Notes: generated by a model from the letters alone, not told the origin. Shown: positions 40,434 through 50,862, numbered from the stretch's first letter. The stretch: DNA of 64,000 nucleotides from Lachnospira hominis (ex Liu et al. 2021) (GCF_014287955.1 NZ_JACOPD010000002.1:62001-126000), one strand, 5' to 3'. Numbers and translations are program-made.

Positions 40434-41486
40434 TTACATAATATTGCGTAATACTAATGTCTCTTTATAAAAATCATTTTTAAAAAACTCAATACTTACA
40501 AGCGTATACTCACCTTTTACAGATTCGATTGTTATTTTGTGTCCCAGTTTTTCACAAAGATTCTTTACTATATACATTCCCATTCCGGTAGCTTTTGAGT
40601 AGGCATGTCCATTTTCTCCCGTAAATGATTTGTCAAACACTCTTGGCAAATCGGCCGCCGGTATTCCTATTCCGTTATCATAAATATTAAGTACTGTCGA
40701 TTTATCATTTTTTATGACATATATTTTTATTACGCTGCCGTCCGTTTTCTTTTCGTCACGGTATTTTATGCTGTTGCTTATTATCTGATTAAGTATAAAT
40801 TCAAGCCATTTTGAATCGGTGCATACGTCAGCATCTGCATTTTCAACCTGAAAATCAATATTATTTTCAAGAATATCGTCTTTATTTTTTACCGCCACGG
40901 CCGCAATCAGCTTGGAAAGACGACAGTCGCTTATAATGTAATCTTTCTGTGCATTTTCACTTCTCACATAATACAGAATCTGTTCAAGATAATTATTCAC
41001 TCTGTTTACGTGATGTGTCATTCTTTCTGTCACATCAGGATATTTTTCTTTATAATTATGCAGAATCAAAGTCATTGATGCTATCGGAAGCTTTATTTCA
41101 TGTATCCACATCTCAACATATTCTTTGAAATCCTGTGTAGCATGACAATATTTTTTAACATTTTCCACCATCGATTTATCTATATCGCTTATCACATCGT
41201 ATATAATTTTACCCTCATAAAACGACGGCTCACTGAGCGTTTCCATAACTAGATATTTCTGTTCAAGATTCTGCGTATTATTTACAAACTCATCAAAATA
41301 TCTTTTCTTTCTAAAAAAATCTATGAAAATTTCCGATATCCACAATAATGTAATTATAATTCCAACCGTTATTTTCAACTCAATCTGCGACTTAAACGCA
41401 GTCATAAGCAATATAACCGCAATAATAACAAATATATAAATAATAACTGAATACAGCCTGTCTTTCAGATACTTTCCAAATTTCAT
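40434..41486 (-). CDS. BceS-like intramembrane-sensing histidine kinase
   Basis: 350 residues. Two membrane helices (about 11-30 and 37-56) with a very short outside loop mark the intramembrane-sensing class, which relies on the ABC transporter to detect the peptide. The phosphoacceptor is His129 in MWIHEIKLP. The ATPase domain has an N box (NQIISNSIKY), the G1 box DNGIGIP and a G2 region (GMGMYIVKNL). It overlaps the regulator gene by 4 bp. Confidence 0.9.
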   Translation of the reverse strand: MKFGKYLKDRLYSVIIYIFVIIAVILLMTAFKSQIELKITVGIIITLLWISEIFIDFFRKKRYFDEFVNNTQNLEQKYLVMETLSEPSFYEGKIIYDVISDIDKSMVENVKKYCHATQDFKEYVEMWIHEIKLPIASMTLILHNYKEKYPDVTERMTHHVNRVNNYLEQILYYVRSENAQKDYIISDCRLSKLIAAVAVKNKDDILENNIDFQVENADADVCTDSKWLEFILNQIISNSIKYRDEKKTDGSVIKIYVIKNDKSTVLNIYDNGIGIPAADLPRVFDKSFTGENGHAYSKATGMGMYIVKNLCEKLGHKITIESVKGEYTLVSIEFFKNDFYKETLVLRNIM

Positions 41487-42157
41487 ACCAATATATATCC
41501 CTGACCTTTTCTTGTCTCAATAACATCTTCTATGCCTATATCTTTAAATCTTGCCCTTAATCTGCTTATATTAACAGTCAGTGCGTTATCGTTTAAATAT
41601 TCTTCATTATTCCACAGTTCAGTCATAAGTTCATCTCTCGATACTATTCTGTCTTTCTTTGCCAACAGACACATAAATATTGTCATTTCATTTTTGGTAA
41701 GAAGCATCTCGTCTCTTCCGTCATTATATTTTATAACACCTTTCTGAGGCAGAATTTCCATTCCCCTGTAAAATGTGCTGTTATTTGCTGACGATGCCGC
41801 TGCTCTTTTTAACAAAGCATTAATTCTTAACAACAATATTGTAGGATTATACGGCTTTGTAATGTAATCGTCTGCTCCATAACTCATTGATAATACCTCG
41901 TCCGCCTCTGAATCCCTGCTTGTAACCATAATAACCGGAACATCTGTCTTTTGTCTCAAATCTCTTAACAACATCTCTCCGTTCATATAAGGGATATTAA
42001 TATCAAGAAGCACCAAATCAGGCTCATTTCTTAATATCTCATCACTTGCATTTTTAAAATCAGTAAGAATTGATGCCTCATACCCTGAATTTTCAAGTAA
42101 TGCTTTTAATTCTATACTTATATCTTTGTCATCTTCCACTATAAGAATCTTTTTCAT
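41483..42157 (-). CDS. BceR-like OmpR-family response regulator
   Basis: 224 residues. The receiver domain has acidic pocket EDD (8-10), phosphoacceptor Asp52 (LLDINIP), Thr near 79 and Lys near 101. A winged-helix DNA-binding domain ends RLRARFKDIG and RKGQGYIL. A GTG at 42160 precedes the ATG at 42157; GGAGG with 7-nt spacing favours the ATG. It heads the RR-HK-ATPase-permease operon. It is not a LytTR regulator, so it does not explain the agr boxes. Confidence 0.9.
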   Translation of the reverse strand: MKKILIVEDDKDISIELKALLENSGYEASILTDFKNASDEILRNEPDLVLLDINIPYMNGEMLLRDLRQKTDVPVIMVTSRDSEADEVLSMSYGADDYITKPYNPTILLLRINALLKRAAASSANNSTFYRGMEILPQKGVIKYNDGRDEMLLTKNEMTIFMCLLAKKDRIVSRDELMTELWNNEEYLNDNALTVNISRLRARFKDIGIEDVIETRKGQGYILV

Positions 42158-42177
42158 CACTCTTCCTCCTGATATTA

Positions 42178-42206
42178 ATATTTATCCATTATGATGATTA
42201 TGTCAA
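42178..42206 (-). promoter_or_regulatory. Promoter of the regulator-kinase genes
   Basis: On the - strand TTGACA (42206-42201), a 17-bp spacer and AAATAT (42183-42178). Confidence 0.6.
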
Positions 42207-42264
42207 GCAGAAAAGAATTGTTCCGCCCGTAAGCTGCACAGGACTCGTTAATATTAAAAAATTA

Positions 42265-42298
42265 TCGCACCTGCAATTTTATGCAGGTGCGATTTTTT
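42265..42298. terminator. Terminator of the ppdK transcript
   Basis: An 11-bp stem TCGCACCTGCA/TGCAGGTGCGA (42265-42275 with 42282-42292) is followed by T6 on the + strand and AATTTTTT on the - strand. Confidence 0.85.
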
Positions 42299-42355
42299 GT
42301 TGATTATAGGATATCATGACAGTCGCCAAAGCCTTGTTTAATGACAGACTTTTAA

Positions 42356-45214
42356 TTATTTTTTCTTATTTTCTTCATAAGCCTTTCTGCCTTCGGCAAC
42401 TCCGGCTTTAATTCCGGCAACTGCAGCTTTCGCAACTTCCTTGCCGACTCTTGCAGCTTCTTTTCCTGCCTTGACTGCTTCCTTAGCAACTTCTTTTCCG
42501 ACCTTGGCAGCCTCTCCTGCTGCCTTTTTAGCTTTTTCCTTAATTTCATCCATATCAATATCGGAACTCTTACATGACTGTCTACACTCCGGATATGTCA
42601 GTGCAGCCTGTGCTGCTGCAAGTCTTGCAATAGGAACTCTGAATGGAGAGCAGCTTACATAGTCAAGTCCTGCCTGATGACAGAATTCAATACTTGAAGG
42701 GTCTCCGCCATGCTCACCGCATATACCGCATTTCAAATCAGGACGTACACTTCTTCCTTTTTCAACTGCCATTTTTACAAGCTGTCCGACACCGTTTTTG
42801 TCAAGACGTGCAAATGGGTCTGATTCATATATCTTATTCTTATAATATGAGTCAAGGAATTTGCCAGCGTCATCTCTTGAAAATCCGAATGTCATCTGCG
42901 TAAGGTCATTTGTTCCGAATGAGAAAAATTCAGCCTCACTTGCAATCTCATCTGCAAGAAGTGCAGCTCTTGGAATCTCAATCATTGTTCCGATTTTGTA
43001 ATGCATAGCTGAATTCTTTTCAGCTTTAACAGCCTCTGCAGTATTTACAACAATATCTTTTACAAACTTTAATTCTTTTTTCTCACCTACAAGCGGAATC
43101 ATAATCTCCGGTACAATATTATATCCTTTTTCTTCATGGACTTCAATTGCTGCTTCCATAACTGCCCTTGTCTGCATTTCGGCAATCTCAGGATATGTCA
43201 CTGCAAGACGACAGCCTCTGTGTCCCATCATAGGATTAAATTCATGAAGTGCATCACATGTTGCTTTTATCTCATCAACCGAAATATTCATATCTTCGGC
43301 AAGTGCCTTAATATCCTCTTCTGCAGTAGGCAGAAATTCATGAAGTGGCGGGTCAAGGTAACGAACCGTCATCGGCTTTCCTTCCAACGCCTCATACATG
43401 GCTTTAAAGTCCGCCTTCTGGAAGACGAGAAGTTCATTAAGAGCCTCTTTTCTTCCCTCAACAGTCTTTGAAAGAATCATCTTACGAATCTTAGGTATTC
43501 TGTCAGGTTCAAAGAACATATGCTCAGTACGGCACAGTCCGATTCCTTCCGCTCCAAGTTTTACAGCATTGAGCGTATCCTTAGGTGTATCTGCATTTGT
43601 GCGGACACCAAGCTTTCTGTACTCATCTGCCCAATTCATAATTCTTTCAAAATTACCGCTTACAGTTGCTTCTACTGTCTTAATGTCGCCCTTATAAATC
43701 TTGCCTGTTGTTCCGTCAAGAGAAATATAATCACCCTTGTGGAATTCTTCTCCTCCAAGTGTAAATACTTCTTTTTCTTCATCAATCACAATATCAGAGC
43801 ATCCTGAAACACAGCATGTTCCCATTCCTCTGGCAACTACAGCAGCATGTGAAGTCATGCCGCCACGCACAGTAAGAATACCCTGTGAAGCATGCATACC
43901 TTCTATATCTTCAGGTGATGTCTCAAGTCTTACAAGAATTACACGCTCACCTTTTCCTCCGATACCTTCTTCTTTTGCCTCATCAGCTGTAAATAAAATC
44001 TTTCCGGCAGCAGCTCCCGGTGATGCAGGCAATGCCTCACCAACCACATTTCCGGCTTTTAATGACTCCTCATCAAAAGTCGGATGAAGCAGCTGATCAA
44101 GTGACTTTGCATCAATTCTCATAACAGCTTCCTGCGGAGTTATCATATTTTCATCTACCAGATCACATGCAATCTTAATTGCTGCCTGAGCTGTACGCTT
44201 GCCATTTCTTGTCTGGAGAAAATACAGCTTACCTTCTTCAATGGTAAATTCCATATCCTGCATATCACGATAATGATTTTCAAGTTTTAATGCAAGTTCC
44301 ATAAATTGCTTATAACATTCCGGAAGGTCCTCTTCAAGCTTGGAAATCGGCTGTGGTGTACGGACACCTGCGACAACATCCTCACCTTGTGCATTGATAA
44401 GATATTCGCCATATATACCTTTTTCACCCGTAGACGGATTCCTTGTAAATGCAACACCTGTTCCTGATGTCATGCCCTTATTTCCAAATACCATTGTCTG
44501 AACATTAACAGCAGTACCCCAGTCACCCGGAATATCATTCATTCTTCTGTATACAATGGCTCTCGGATTATCCCATGAACGGAATACTGCCTTAACAGCC
44601 TCTATAAGCTGTTCCTTTGGCTCCTGTGGAAAATCCTGATTTTTATTTTCCTTGTAAACCTGCTTGAATCTTACAATAAGCTCTTTTAAATCATCCTCTG
44701 TAAGTTCAGTATCGTACTTTATTCCTCTCTTTTCCTTAATCTCATCAATGATTTTTTCAAAATATGACTTAGGAACTTCCATTACAACATCTGAAAACAT
44801 CTGGATAAATCTTCTGTAAGAATCGTACGCAAATCTTGCATTTCCGGTCTTTTTAGCAAATCCTTCAACAGATTCATCATTAAGTCCGAGATTAAGAATA
44901 GTATCCATCATACCCGGCATTGAAGCTCTTGCACCTGAACGCACTGAAACAAGCAGAGGTTCTTGTGTATCACCGAACTTCTTACCATTAATCTCCTCCA
45001 GCCAAGAAACTGCATCAAAAATCTGGTTTACGATTTCTTCCCTGATTTTTCTGCTGCTTGCATAATAATCCGTACAAGCCTCCGTTGTTACAGTAAATCC
45101 TTGTGGTATAGGCATTCCAAGTCCTGTCATCTCGGCAAGATTAGCACCTTTTCCGCCGAGCAGGTTCCTCATTGAAGCATTTCCTTCTGAAAATTTGTAA
45201 ACCCATTTTGCCAT
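42356..45214 (-). CDS. ppdK: Pyruvate, phosphate dikinase with an extra C-terminal amphipathic tail
   Basis: It interconverts PEP, AMP and PPi with pyruvate, ATP and phosphate, and serves PPi-linked glycolysis or gluconeogenesis in anaerobes. 952 residues. The N-terminal ATP-grasp domain has GGKGANLAEMTGLG; the swivelling domain has catalytic His in GGMTSHAAVVARGMG; the PEP domain ends CGEHGGDPSSIEFCHQAG and VSCSPFRVPIARLAAAQ. Normal enzymes stop about there (near 872). Here about 80 further residues follow, rich in Ala, Lys and Glu, with repeats KVGKEVAKEA and RVGKEVAKAA that predict a long amphipathic helix. GGAGG lies 8 nt before the ATG. The metallophosphoesterase gene lies 21 nt upstream. 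Confidence 0.93.
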   Translation of the reverse strand: MAKWVYKFSEGNASMRNLLGGKGANLAEMTGLGMPIPQGFTVTTEACTDYYASSRKIREEIVNQIFDAVSWLEEINGKKFGDTQEPLLVSVRSGARASMPGMMDTILNLGLNDESVEGFAKKTGNARFAYDSYRRFIQMFSDVVMEVPKSYFEKIIDEIKEKRGIKYDTELTEDDLKELIVRFKQVYKENKNQDFPQEPKEQLIEAVKAVFRSWDNPRAIVYRRMNDIPGDWGTAVNVQTMVFGNKGMTSGTGVAFTRNPSTGEKGIYGEYLINAQGEDVVAGVRTPQPISKLEEDLPECYKQFMELALKLENHYRDMQDMEFTIEEGKLYFLQTRNGKRTAQAAIKIACDLVDENMITPQEAVMRIDAKSLDQLLHPTFDEESLKAGNVVGEALPASPGAAAGKILFTADEAKEEGIGGKGERVILVRLETSPEDIEGMHASQGILTVRGGMTSHAAVVARGMGTCCVSGCSDIVIDEEKEVFTLGGEEFHKGDYISLDGTTGKIYKGDIKTVEATVSGNFERIMNWADEYRKLGVRTNADTPKDTLNAVKLGAEGIGLCRTEHMFFEPDRIPKIRKMILSKTVEGRKEALNELLVFQKADFKAMYEALEGKPMTVRYLDPPLHEFLPTAEEDIKALAEDMNISVDEIKATCDALHEFNPMMGHRGCRLAVTYPEIAEMQTRAVMEAAIEVHEEKGYNIVPEIMIPLVGEKKELKFVKDIVVNTAEAVKAEKNSAMHYKIGTMIEIPRAALLADEIASEAEFFSFGTNDLTQMTFGFSRDDAGKFLDSYYKNKIYESDPFARLDKNGVGQLVKMAVEKGRSVRPDLKCGICGEHGGDPSSIEFCHQAGLDYVSCSPFRVPIARLAAAQAALTYPECRQSCKSSDIDMDEIKEKAKKAAGEAAKVGKEVAKEAVKAGKEAARVGKEVAKAAVAGIKAGVAEGRKAYEENKKK

Positions 45215-45235
45215 ATAGTGTCCCTCCTTATATTT

Positions 45236-45832
45236 TTATATGTCTACGTCAATTATATACCTGTCGTAGCCATTTATAACAACTGTATTTTTATATTTGT
45301 CCTCTCTCTTAAAACCATTGCTATAACTCTTATGAACATGACCATGTATAAAATATTTTGGCTGATATTCGTCCAATATATCAACAAAAGCGTCAAATCC
45401 TTTATGAACATGATCTTCACCATCATTAACTCCGGCCGCCGGTGAATGTGTAAGCAGGATATCAATTCCTTTATGTCTCTTTATTGAAAGCCACATTTTT
45501 CTTACCCTCTGTTTCATCTGTGCCTGCGTATACTGATTCTTACCGTTATTATATCTTATAGAACCTCCAAGCCCCATAATACGGACTCCACGGTATACAT
45601 AAATCTTATTTTCAATACAGATGCATCCATCAGGTGGTGCAATCTCATAGCAGTCATCATGATTGCCATGAACATAAAGAATAGGCACCTTTGAAAATGA
45701 AGCAAGAAATGACAGATATTGCGGTTTTAAATCGCCACAAGACAGTATAAGATCAATTCCATCCAGCTTTTCCTTTTCAAAATAATCCCATAAATATTTA
45801 GACTCAACATCTGCTAATACAAGTATTCTCAT
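45236..45832 (-). CDS. Small cytoplasmic metallophosphoesterase
   Basis: 198 residues. The calcineurin-like metal motifs occur in order: LADVES (Asp, unusually without DxH), LSCGDLKP, VHGNHDD, LLTHSP and IHGHVHKS. The length and lack of a signal suggest a YfcE/class III-like cytosolic enzyme acting on a phosphodiester. The first motif ADVES differs from the usual DxH, so metal binding may be altered. The ATG at 45832 has only a GAG 6 nt upstream; a TTG at 45838 is in frame. It follows the ParB-like/BMP gene closely and precedes ppdK by 21 nt. Confidence 0.82.
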   Translation of the reverse strand: MRILVLADVESKYLWDYFEKEKLDGIDLILSCGDLKPQYLSFLASFSKVPILYVHGNHDDCYEIAPPDGCICIENKIYVYRGVRIMGLGGSIRYNNGKNQYTQAQMKQRVRKMWLSIKRHKGIDILLTHSPAAGVNDGEDHVHKGFDAFVDILDEYQPKYFIHGHVHKSYSNGFKREDKYKNTVVINGYDRYIIDVDI

Positions 45833-45856
45833 AATCAACTCAATCCCAACTTATGT

Positions 45857-47782
45857 TTATTCTCTCGTAATTCCCTGACTTACCATTATTGCTCTTGCAC
45901 TTTCATCAAGCTCATCAATTGCAGGAATATCACCAACTACATTATCAAGAAGCCAATCCATTGTGATAATGTCCTCCGGGCTCATCTCATGTCCCTTTTT
46001 ATTCTGAAGATGTCGGTTCTGGTCATATAACTCATCAGAAAATGGTTCAAATTCATTGTTACAGATAACTTTTCTAAATAGTTCAACCAGTCTTCTTGTC
46101 TCTACCGGAACTTTGTTAGAACAGATCAAATCAACAACTCCCGATGACATGCCCCACCAGTAATTAAGAGCCCTGCCGCTGTCAGAATCCTCATCTTTCT
46201 TCCATGAGCCGCCGAGTATGCTCTGTATAAGCTTTTCATAAAATACACCCCAGTGCCATACAGGCATTGCTATATGTTGTCTGTTGCCGACGCCTTCATT
46301 ATTATATAATCCAAAACGTCTTGAACCACACTGTGGTGTTATCATATCCTGGTCAGAAATATAGTGAATATCTTCTTTCTTGAATTCTTCTTCAATATTG
46401 ATACCTTTTACAGACGACCATTTCAGATAAATCTTCGCTCTTGGATTAACAAACTTCGCTCCAAGTGCAAATGCATTAATATTAGCAACTGTACCATAAA
46501 CAGGATACTGTGCAACATATCCAATCTTATTCTGTGTTGCCAGTGCTCCTGCAAGAACCCCTGTAAGAAACTTTGCTTCATACATTCTCGCATAATATGT
46601 CCTTATATACTTATGCGATGTATTGAGCGAACAGTTAAGAATCTTTACATCCGGATGTGCAATCGCCATCTTTACACTTGCTATTGTCATTGCCGGAGAT
46701 GTGACAAATATAAGGTCTGCACCATTTTTTATCATCATCTCAATAGCGTGCTCATCATCTTTTTCCGGCTTGACATTAGTAATGCTTATCGTCTCTATCT
46801 GCTTACCAAATGTATCATCTATATACTGTCTTCCAAGTTCATGTGCATAACACCATTCCGAATCCTGTGGTGTATTTTCATATATAAATCCTACTTTCAG
46901 TTTCTTGCTTCCGCTGTCTGGCCTAGGAAGGAGATAACTCAAAATGTTTTTCTTAGGCTCATTTACAGTAGGGTCCATCTTTAAATCAACCGCACTGTCT
47001 TCTGACAACAATACGAATTCAGCCCATGATTTTGCAACATTCTTTGCCATATCTGACGGTGTCATCTTTTTAACTGTATCATATCCGAAAATGTGAATAA
47101 ATCTCAGGAATGCGTCTCCTACCGGATAATCAAATCTGTCGCCGCCTCTTGAATCAAAAGCATTCTTAAATGATAAAAAGCATGACACAAAATCTTTTTT
47201 GGCATCCTCATCCATCTTTTTATCCGGCTCAATTCCCACAAGCTTCATAAGTGACGGAAAACTTCCCACTTCGCTGAAATATATATCATTGAGCCTTGTG
47301 CATTTGTAAAATTCCATAAATTCATAATAAATCTTAATTTCCGGATTATCTGACTTTTTGGGAATCTTTCGTATTACTTCTGCATTGACTGTAACTGCAT
47401 TAAAATACTTTAATACACTTACACGTTTATTTCCTTCAAGTACATAAAACTTGTTCATATATTCATATACTTTAATCGGGTCTCTTATTCCTTCATTAAC
47501 CTGGCTGTCACTAAGACTCGCCCATTTTGCAGAAAATTCCGTTCCCCAGTCAAGAAGCGGCATGAAATTGCCCGCAAATGCATTAGTTCTTGAAGCATTA
47601 CATGTTCCGACAACAAGCCTTAACGGAATCTGGTCAACCGAAAGGCTTACTTCAGAATCAATCTCATCATCTGAAACAAGATTCTCAAGAACCGGAAGAT
47701 ATGGATATGCTCCCTTATTGACACATGCATGATACTCTTTTTTCCCCAGCTTTAAAGCTGACATATAATCCTGAACCGACAT
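45857..47782 (-). CDS. ParB-like/BMP-domain fusion protein without signal peptide
   Basis: 641 residues. The first part has a ParB/sulfiredoxin-like core: SVDQIPLRLVVGT (about 48-60) and VLEGNKRVSVLKYF (about 114-127). From about 295 a basic-membrane-protein (PnrA-like) sugar/nucleoside-binding domain follows, with KVGFIYENTPQDSEWCYAHELG, GADLIFVTSPA, KIGYVAQYPVYGTVANINAFALG and WHWGVFYEKLI. BMP proteins are normally exported lipoproteins, but there is no signal or lipobox here, so this one should be cytoplasmic, as a sensor or regulator. A longer frame reaches 47815; the ATG at 47782 has GGAG 6 nt upstream. It is probably the first gene of an operon with the phosphoesterase and ppdK. Confidence 0.8.
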   Translation of the reverse strand: MSVQDYMSALKLGKKEYHACVNKGAYPYLPVLENLVSDDEIDSEVSLSVDQIPLRLVVGTCNASRTNAFAGNFMPLLDWGTEFSAKWASLSDSQVNEGIRDPIKVYEYMNKFYVLEGNKRVSVLKYFNAVTVNAEVIRKIPKKSDNPEIKIYYEFMEFYKCTRLNDIYFSEVGSFPSLMKLVGIEPDKKMDEDAKKDFVSCFLSFKNAFDSRGGDRFDYPVGDAFLRFIHIFGYDTVKKMTPSDMAKNVAKSWAEFVLLSEDSAVDLKMDPTVNEPKKNILSYLLPRPDSGSKKLKVGFIYENTPQDSEWCYAHELGRQYIDDTFGKQIETISITNVKPEKDDEHAIEMMIKNGADLIFVTSPAMTIASVKMAIAHPDVKILNCSLNTSHKYIRTYYARMYEAKFLTGVLAGALATQNKIGYVAQYPVYGTVANINAFALGAKFVNPRAKIYLKWSSVKGINIEEEFKKEDIHYISDQDMITPQCGSRRFGLYNNEGVGNRQHIAMPVWHWGVFYEKLIQSILGGSWKKDEDSDSGRALNYWWGMSSGVVDLICSNKVPVETRRLVELFRKVICNNEFEPFSDELYDQNRHLQNKKGHEMSPEDIITMDWLLDNVVGDIPAIDELDESARAIMVSQGITRE

Positions 47783-47865
47783 AACAATCTCCATTCTTGT
47801 GCCAAAATGCACCAAACAAAAAATATAACTCCATACATTGTTAATTGTTTAACTCTTATATTTGT

Positions 47866-47893
47866 ATTATAACAGACCTGTAACTTTTATCAA
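47866..47893 (-). promoter_or_regulatory. Promoter of the BMP-fusion operon
   Basis: On the - strand TTGATA (47893-47888), a 16-bp spacer and TATAAT (47871-47866). It is back to back with the DUF4250 gene. Confidence 0.7.
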
Positions 47894-47963
47894 CCAAAAT
47901 TACTCTTTACTTTTTTCAATAAATGTGCAAATATATTGGAAAACGTCAATAAGGAGAGATACT

Positions 47964-48143
47964 GTGACTACTTTACCAAAAGACCCTGTAATGCTGCTTT
48001 CTTTTACAAATATGCAGCTGAGGGATAATTATTCATCACTTGATGAATTCTGCAAATCATTTATGATAGATAAAAAAGATATAATATCTGCATTAAGTAA
48101 TATTGATTATGAATATGACAGCCGTACAAATCAGTTTATCTGA
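47964..48143 (+). CDS. DUF4250-family small protein
   Basis: 59 residues. The sequence LPKDPVMLLSFTNMQLRD followed by SSLDEFCKSF and ending DYEYDSRTNQF fits DUF4250, a short family of unknown function common in Lachnospiraceae. The start is GTG at 47964 with GGAGAG 6-8 nt upstream; the longer frame from 47862 has no ribosome binding site. The protein is probably a small helical cytoplasmic protein. Its stop codon lies inside the loop of the following terminator. Confidence 0.8.
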   Translation: MTTLPKDPVMLLSFTNMQLRDNYSSLDEFCKSFMIDKKDIISALSNIDYEYDSRTNQFI

Positions 48144-48163
48144 TTCATACGGCTGTCATTTAA
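48115..48163 (+). terminator. Terminator overlapping the end of the DUF4250 gene
   Basis: A 12-bp stem (48115-48126 with 48148-48159) with an inner AATCAG/CTGATT stem is followed by TTAATTT. The gene's last codons form the left arm. Confidence 0.8.
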
Positions 48164-48223
48164 TTTACACGTACACACCAAAATCTGTGCTTACACCGGA
48201 ATTTGGCTGCTGCTGTATTTTTA

Positions 48224-50821
48224 TTATTTCTGTACTTCACCCTTGCTGCGAGCTTCAAGCTTATCTCCGTCAACATCAATCAGTATCGTACCTGTACTGA
48301 TATTACCTGCAAGAATAAGCTTTGCTGCAAGTGTCTCAACTGTTTTCTGAATATATCTTTTAAGTGGTCTTGCACCATATGTCGGGTCAAATCCATGCGA
48401 TACAACAAACTCCTTTGCCTCAGGTGTAAGCTCAACCTTTAATTCCTTATCCGCAAGACGCTTATTTACATCTGCAATAAGCAAATCGACAATATTACCA
48501 ATATTAGCCTTTGTAAGAGGCTTAAACATTATAATCTCATCAAGACGATTAAGAAATTCAGGTCTGAAATGTGCCCTCAAATCCTGCATAACAAGATTTT
48601 CGGCGTCAGGCTTAATTCCACCATTCTCATCAATACCATCAAGAAGATATGTTGAACCGATATTACTTGTCATGATAATGATTGTATTTTTAAAATCTAC
48701 AGTTCTGCCCTGTGAGTCTGTGATACGTCCATCATCAAGCACCTGTAAAAGCACATTAAATACATCAGGATGAGCTTTTTCGACTTCATCAAAAAGAACA
48801 ACGGAATATGGTTTTCTACGTACTGCCTCTGTAAGCTGACCACCTTCGTCATATCCTACATATCCCGGAGGTGCTCCTATAAGACGGGATACTGAATACT
48901 TCTCCATATACTCGGACATATCAAGTCTTACAATGTTATTTTCATCATCAAACAGGCTCTGAGCCAGTGCCTTTGCAAGTTCTGTCTTACCGACACCAGT
49001 AGGTCCCAAAAACATAAATGAACCGATAGGCTTTGTAGGATCTTTTATACCTGCCTTAGAACGAATAATAGCTTCTGTTACTTTTGTAACACCTTCATCC
49101 TGTCCTACTACACGCTTGTGAAGTTCATCTTCAAGATGAAGTGTCTTCTGACGCTCTGTTTCAGAAAGTTTTGCAACCGGAATACCTGTCCATCTTGATA
49201 TAATCTTAGCGATTTCTTCCTCTGTTACACTCTCATGTATAAGGTCAAGATTCTTATTTTTAACCTTTTCTTCTGCCTCATTTAACTTCTTCTGCAATGC
49301 CGGAAGCTTACCATACTGAAGTTCTGCGGCTTTTTCAAGGTCATAATTTCTCTTTGCCTTTGCTATCTCGTTATTTAACTGGTCTAATTCTTCCTTAATC
49401 TTGCTTATGGAATCAACGCTTGCTTTTTCGTTGTCCCATTTTGCTTTCTGCTGGTTAAATTGTGAACGAAGTTCTGACAATTCTTTTTCAAGATTATCCA
49501 GACGCTCTTTGCTGAGATTGTCTGTCTCTTTTTTAAGAGCTGCCTCTTCAATTTCAAGCTGCATTATCTTACGCTGCAATTCATCAAGTTCAGCCGGCAT
49601 TGAATCAAGTTCTGTCTTTATCATTGCACATGCCTCATCGACAAGGTCAATAGCCTTATCAGGCAGGTAACGCTCTGAAATATAACGGTCAGACAATGTT
49701 GCAGCAGAAACTAACGCACCATCTGTAATCTTAACACCATGATAAACTTCGTACCTGTCTTTAAGACCACGAAGGATTGATATTGTATCTTCTACTGAAG
49801 GTTCATCAACCATAACAGGCTGGAAACGACGTTCAAGTGCTGGGTCTTTTTCAATATACTGACGATGTTCATCAAGCGTTGTCGCACCAATACAGTGAAG
49901 CTCACCTCTTGCAAGCATAGGTTTTAACATATTGCCTGCATCCATAGAACCTTCTGTCTTACCGGCACCTACTATTGTATGGATTTCATCGATGAAAAGA
50001 ATTATGCTGCCTTCGCTTTTCTTAACCTCATCAAGAACAGCTTTTAATCTCTCCTCAAATTCACCACGATACTTTGCACCTGCTACAAGAGCACCCATAT
50101 CAAGTGCAAATATCTTCTTATCCTTCAGTCCTTCCGGAACATCACCTCTTACAATTCGCTGTGCAAGTCCTTCGACAACTGCAGTTTTACCTACACCAGG
50201 TTCACCGATAAGAACCGGATTGTTCTTTGTCTTTCTTGAAAGGATACGGATTACATTTCTAATCTCATTATCCCTGCCTATTACAGGGTCAAGTTTTCCT
50301 TCCTTTGCCTTTTCAACCAAATCCTGTCCGTATTTATTAAGTGTATCATACGTAGCTTCCGGATTATCGGAATTAACTGACTGATTACCTCTAACAGTTG
50401 CAAGAACTGATAAAAACTTATCCCTTGTAATTCCATAAGTTTTAAAAAGCTGTTTTATTGCTTTGTTAGGTGCTGCTATCATTGCAAGCATAAGATGCTC
50501 AACTGAAACATATGCATCACCCATTCTTTTTGCCTCATCTTCTGCATTAACAAGAACCTTATTCAAATCATTACTTACATAAAGATTCACATTTCCCGAA
50601 ACCTTTGTCTTCTGTGAAAGAAGTGTCTCGATATTTTTTATAAATGTGTCCTTATTGATATCCATTTTTTCAATGAGATTTGCAATAAGGCTGTCTTCTA
50701 TTGTCATAAGGCTGTAAAGAAAATGCTCCTGGTCAATTTCCTGATTGCCATAATCGTAAGCGATTTTCTCACAATTGTTTACTGCTTCAATTGACTTCTG
50801 AGTAAATTTGTTTATATTCAT
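48224..50821 (-). CDS. clpB: ClpB disaggregase chaperone
   Basis: It resolves protein aggregates with DnaK after heat stress. 865 residues. N-terminal Clp repeat domain (1-140), first AAA+ module with [16 protein letters not shown] (about 203), a middle coiled-coil domain (about 405-525) that marks ClpB rather than ClpC, and second AAA+ module with [15 protein letters not shown] (about 605). The C-terminus has [11 protein letters not shown]. The ATG is preceded by GGAGG. A promoter overlapped by a CIRCE element gives HrcA-type heat-shock control. Confidence 0.96.
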   Translation of the reverse strand: MNINKFTQKSIEAVNNCEKIAYDYGNQEIDQEHFLYSLMTIEDSLIANLIEKMDINKDTFIKNIETLLSQKTKVSGNVNLYVSNDLNKVLVNAEDEAKRMGDAYVSVEHLMLAMIAAPNKAIKQLFKTYGITRDKFLSVLATVRGNQSVNSDNPEATYDTLNKYGQDLVEKAKEGKLDPVIGRDNEIRNVIRILSRKTKNNPVLIGEPGVGKTAVVEGLAQRIVRGDVPEGLKDKKIFALDMGALVAGAKYRGEFEERLKAVLDEVKKSEGSIILFIDEIHTIVGAGKTEGSMDAGNMLKPMLARGELHCIGATTLDEHRQYIEKDPALERRFQPVMVDEPSVEDTISILRGLKDRYEVYHGVKITDGALVSAATLSDRYISERYLPDKAIDLVDEACAMIKTELDSMPAELDELQRKIMQLEIEEAALKKETDNLSKERLDNLEKELSELRSQFNQQKAKWDNEKASVDSISKIKEELDQLNNEIAKAKRNYDLEKAAELQYGKLPALQKKLNEAEEKVKNKNLDLIHESVTEEEIAKIISRWTGIPVAKLSETERQKTLHLEDELHKRVVGQDEGVTKVTEAIIRSKAGIKDPTKPIGSFMFLGPTGVGKTELAKALAQSLFDDENNIVRLDMSEYMEKYSVSRLIGAPPGYVGYDEGGQLTEAVRRKPYSVVLFDEVEKAHPDVFNVLLQVLDDGRITDSQGRTVDFKNTIIIMTSNIGSTYLLDGIDENGGIKPDAENLVMQDLRAHFRPEFLNRLDEIIMFKPLTKANIGNIVDLLIADVNKRLADKELKVELTPEAKEFVVSHGFDPTYGARPLKRYIQKTVETLAAKLILAGNISTGTILIDVDGDKLEARSKGEVQK

Positions 50822-50862
50822 AACACAACCTCCTTTGATGTCTGTTTCTTAACTACAAGTAC

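Noticed and set aside
40434..42157. The two-component pair as the missing AgrC/AgrA
   Set aside because: The regulator is OmpR-type winged helix and the kinase has two membrane helices with a Bce-type transporter beside it; AgrA is LytTR-type.
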